Source of the DNA: Burkholderia sp. IMCC1007
Lineage (GTDB): Bacteria > Pseudomonadota > Gammaproteobacteria > Burkholderiales > Burkholderiaceae
Direction of reading: 5' to 3'
Length of the DNA stretch: 64,000 nt
NCBI RefSeq assembly: GCF_027257875.1
Contig: NZ_JAPVQY010000037.1
Span: 19,376 to 83,375 of the forward strand
Each line of letters opens with the position of its first letter. Positions within the stretch are counted from its first letter, which is position 1. The translations under genes and the position numbers were made by a program. Below, one piece after another: positions 61,563 to 64,000 of this stretch. The notes under the pieces are model-generated. The model had not been told where the DNA came from. It ran no database searches and worked only from the letters and a program-made list of their open reading frames with translations.

Positions 61563-62225
61563 TCATGAAAACAGGCGCATCAGATAAAGCATCGGCCGGA
61601 ACGATATCGGCCGCGCGTCGGGGTCCAGCCACAGCCGCAGCGCATAGATCGCATACGCCGGCACTTCCCGCCAGCTCGAATAGACGTCGCGCAACTGGAA
61701 GCGGCGCGGATACGCGGCCGAGATGTTCGCGCGCGCGATGCCGACCCGTTCGAACGCGAGGCGCGCCCGCGCCAAGTGGTAATACTGGCTGACGATCAAC
61801 ACGCGCGACAGGCCATGCGCCTGCAGATAGGCGCGCGTGTGCTGCGCGGTTGCGAGCGTGTTGTCGCCCTGGTCGTCGACGGCGATCCGCTCGGCCGGCA
61901 CGCCGCGCGCGACCAGGTAGTCGCGCATCGCAGTCGCCTCGTTCAGCCCGGGGCCGTCGATCGCGCCGCTGACGAGAAACGCCGGACACCGCCCGGCGCG
62001 ATAGCACTGCACGCCGACGTCGAGCCGCGCCGCGAGCACGGGTTTCGGCGCGCCGCTGTCGTCGAGCGCATTGCCGAAGATCACGGCCACATCGCACGGC
62101 TCGCTCGGCATCCGCATCCCGTATCCGACCAGCGCGATGGCCGCCGCCACCCACAGGCACGCGAAAACGGCCAGCATACGGACGATGCAGGCGACACGGC
62201 GCCGCCCGGGACGCTCGTCAAACAT
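61563..62225 (-). CDS. YdcF family protein (DUF218), membrane-anchored
   Basis: A 220-residue DUF218/YdcF protein: one N-terminal membrane helix (about 14-36), then the domain with DVAVIFGNALDDSGAPKPVL, LVSGAIDGPGLNEATAMRDYLV, DDQGDNTLATAQHTRAYL and LIVSQYYHLARARLAFERVG. Relatives (SanA, ElyC) act at the cell envelope in peptidoglycan or lipid-carrier metabolism and vancomycin tolerance. Start at 62225 has CAGGAG upstream. It lies downstream of the MreB-like gene, consistent with an envelope role. Confidence 0.87.
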   Translation of the reverse strand: MFDERPGRRRVACIVRMLAVFACLWVAAAIALVGYGMRMPSEPCDVAVIFGNALDDSGAPKPVLAARLDVGVQCYRAGRCPAFLVSGAIDGPGLNEATAMRDYLVARGVPAERIAVDDQGDNTLATAQHTRAYLQAHGLSRVLIVSQYYHLARARLAFERVGIARANISAAYPRRFQLRDVYSSWREVPAYAIYALRLWLDPDARPISFRPMLYLMRLFS

Positions 62226-62409
62226 GGTCGGACTCCTGGAAAAACGCTCGGCCGGCTCGTCCGGCACGCGGACCGGCATGCTGCCACGGCGCGCTCGCGC
62301 GTGTCCAGGTATCGCTGTCAGCGGGAAACCGCGATGGCGGACGCAGCCCGCGCCCGCCGTTCCGGCGCGCGGATGTTCGGTGTTCGAAACACTTTGAAAG
62401 AATGTTGCC

Positions 62410-62499
62410 GAGTGTGGCGAGTGTGGCGAGTGTGGCGAGTGTGACGGGTGCGCCGGGTGTGCCGGGTGTGCCGGGTGCGCCGGGTGTGCCGGGTGTGCC
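62410..62499. repeat. 9-bp tandem repeat array, ten units
   Basis: Ten consecutive 9-base units: three GAGTGTGGC, one GAGTGTGAC, then GGGTGCGCC/GGGTGTGCC six times (62410-62499). It sits in the 287-base gap between the MreB-like stop (62513) and the YdcF start. The two unit types suggest repeat growth after a point change. Variation in number between strains is likely. Confidence 0.92.
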
Positions 62500-62512
62500 C
62501 TGCGCGGCGGTC

Positions 62513-63547
62513 TCAATCCACCGGGCACATCGCGAGCCGCCCCATCGCCTCCCCTGCGCCGCGCACCGCGCAGGTGGCCGGCTCATCCGCGATCCGCGCG
62601 GTCAGGCCGGTCTCGTCGTACAGCAGTCGTGCGAGATCCGCGAGCAGCGCGCCGCCGCCCGTCAGCACCACGCCGCGATGCGCGATGTCGGTCACGAGTT
62701 CGGCCGGCGCGTTTTCCAGCGCCGATTTCACCGCGCGGATCACCTGCTTGAGCGGCGCGGCGAGCGCCTCCGCCACATCGTGATTGGACAGCTCGACGGA
62801 GCGCGGCAGGCCATTCTCGACACTGCGCCCGACCGCGCGCGTCGACGTGCGTGGCACCGCGCTGGTGGCCGAGCCGATCGTCTTCTTCACGTGCTCGGCG
62901 GTTTGCTCGCCGAGCAGCACGCCGTACAGGTTGCGCACATGGTTGACGATCGCCGCATCGAACTGGTTGCCGCCGACGCGAATCGCCTCGCGGTACACGA
63001 TGCCGCCGAGCGCGATCACCGCGACTTCGGTCGTCCCGCCGCCGATGTCGACGACCATCGAGCCGACCGGCTCCGTCACCGGCAGGCCCGCGCCGAGCCC
63101 GGCGGCCAGCGATTCCTCGATCAGTTCGACGTCCGATACACCGGCCGCGAACGCGGCTTCGCGGATCGCGCGGCGCTCGACGGCCGTCGCGTCCGCCGGC
63201 ACGCACAGCGTGACCTCGACGCGGCGGCCGAAGCGCGAGCGCGTGCGCGACATGTCGATGAAGCGGCGGATCATCTGCCCGGCGGCATGCGCGTCGGCGA
63301 TCACGCCGTGCTGCATGGGCCGCACGGCCTCCAGATGGCCGGGCTCACGGCCGAGCAGCGCCTTCGCGAGTTCGCCGACCGCTTCGAGCGTCGGCCGCGC
63401 GTCGGCCGCGCCGGCCTTGCGAAAGCACACCACCGACGGCTGGTTCAGCACCACGCCGCGCTCGTGCGTATAGATCCGCGTACTTGCCGTTCCAGGGTCG
63501 ATCGCAACGGGTTGCGCAAACAACTTTCCGAACAGCGGTGTCGACAT
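62513..63547 (-). CDS. MreB/Mbl-family actin homologue, divergent paralogue
   Basis: A 344-residue bacterial actin. Seen: phosphate-1 VAIDPGTASTRIY (MreB usually has DLGTANTLIY), connect and phosphate-2 VVDIGGGTTEVAVIALGG, and adenosine motif VVLTGGGALLADL. It lacks neighbouring mreC/mreD/pbp2/rodA, so it is probably a second actin besides the main MreB. AAAAGG precedes the ATG at 63547. A role in cell shape, envelope or plasmid/chromosome-2 organisation is possible but unproven. Confidence 0.87.
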   Translation of the reverse strand: MSTPLFGKLFAQPVAIDPGTASTRIYTHERGVVLNQPSVVCFRKAGAADARPTLEAVGELAKALLGREPGHLEAVRPMQHGVIADAHAAGQMIRRFIDMSRTRSRFGRRVEVTLCVPADATAVERRAIREAAFAAGVSDVELIEESLAAGLGAGLPVTEPVGSMVVDIGGGTTEVAVIALGGIVYREAIRVGGNQFDAAIVNHVRNLYGVLLGEQTAEHVKKTIGSATSAVPRTSTRAVGRSVENGLPRSVELSNHDVAEALAAPLKQVIRAVKSALENAPAELVTDIAHRGVVLTGGGALLADLARLLYDETGLTARIADEPATCAVRGAGEAMGRLAMCPVD

Positions 63548-63816
63548 ATCAAGCCTTTTTCCGGACGAACGGGCCGCAACGGCCAGGCCGCATCCCCGCG
63601 GCGCGCCTTTGCCACCCATCCCGCTTAGCGGCAAATCGTTCCGATACTTTAGGCAATTCCGATGATTTTTTCGCGACGAAGTTGCCGAAAACACGTTTTG
63701 CGACAAGCCCGACTGCGCATCGCGCCCCTCGCGCCGCTTCCGTAAAACACGGTAATCTCTCGGTCTTGCCTGCTTTCCGGCAGGCGTCCCATGCCGATCA
63801 CGCCCGATACTCCACC

Positions 63817-64000
63817 ATGACAGCGACCGCTTCTCTCCGCTGGCTGGGGGTGCGCCAGCTCGGCGCGACACTCGTCGCGCTCTGGTGCTGCACCGTCGCC
63901 GCGCAGCCCTCGCCGGCCGCCGACACCGCCACCCGCGCCGCCACCGCCGCCACTGCGGCGGCCACCGCACCCGGCGCCGTCGCGCCCGCGCCGACCTGCA
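63817..64000 (+). CDS. exported protein, N-terminal fragment
   Basis: The gene runs off the right edge after 61 codons. Seen: signal peptide-like start MTATASLRWLGVRQLGATL, then VALWCCTVAAQPS and an Ala/Thr/Pro-rich linker (TATRAATAATAAATAPGA). The linker suggests a periplasmic or membrane protein with a flexible N-terminal segment. No family can be assigned. Divergent from the MreB-like gene with a 269-base gap. The ribosome site is weak; a short frame of eight codons at 63791 ends within the ATG. Confidence 0.6.
   Translation, partial: MTATASLRWLGVRQLGATLVALWCCTVAAQPSPAADTATRAATAATAAATAPGAVAPAPTC

Overview
The window is GC-rich proteobacterial DNA that fits a Burkholderia cepacia complex genome, probably a secondary replicon. 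This is inference, based on a class A beta-lactamase of the Burkholderia PenA type (active-site motif CSTFK, Tat plus lipobox leader) beside a LysR regulator, an OmpC-type porin, an adiA/adiC pair, ygiW-qseBC and dense aromatic catabolism. I saw no rRNA, tRNA, CRISPR array, IS element or prophage.

Layout. (1) 1-11.6 kb: start of a DapA-family gene, an ornithine cyclodeaminase family gene and YceI; then an apparent demethylation region with three paralogous VanA-like Rieske oxygenases, one VanB-like reductase, S-formylglutathione hydrolase, a porin, and GntR and LysR regulators. (2) 12.1-14.9 kb: a hybrid histidine kinase followed by a receiver-linked class III adenylate cyclase. (3) 15.2-22.8 kb: a TetR regulator divergent from a compact set: MhpA-like flavin hydroxylase, VOC ring-cleavage dioxygenase, FAH-family hydrolase, acyl-CoA ligase, then OmpW. 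(4) 22.9-31.6 kb: a complete mhp cluster for 3-(3-hydroxyphenyl)propionate, order A-B-D-F-E-T-C, with divergent mhpR and a strong palindrome between mhpA and mhpR. (5) 32-40.9 kb: housekeeping and accessory genes (LivK-like binding protein, DUF2945, DUF488, TSUP permease, NnrU, TfoX-N protein with a histone-like tail, Ldh-family dehydrogenase, M20 peptidase, nitronate monooxygenase). (6) 41.4-53.8 kb: arginine decarboxylase and antiporter (acid resistance), FtrA-like regulator, rhodanese, superinfection immunity protein, P450, PEP mutase/ICL-family enzyme, RpiR regulator, ygiW-qseBC. (7) 53.8-58.5 kb: a repeat-rich stretch with a CTTGG pentamer array and nine copies of a 78-bp intergenic repeat, among small genes and the penA locus. 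The LysR gene beside penA is broken by a deletion covering its helix-turn-helix. (8) 58.5-64 kb: an unrecognised small protein, a glycogen-debranching-type glucosidase, YdcF, a 9-bp tandem repeat, a divergent MreB paralogue and the start of an exported protein.

The first 31 kb looks like a catabolic island for plant-derived aromatics: demethylation (with formaldehyde disposal), CoA activation, ring hydroxylation and meta-cleavage, with outer-membrane channels for uptake. The signals I consider most novel are the nine same-orientation repeats, each with a pair of inverted DnaA-box-like motifs, and the penR deletion next to an intact operator.
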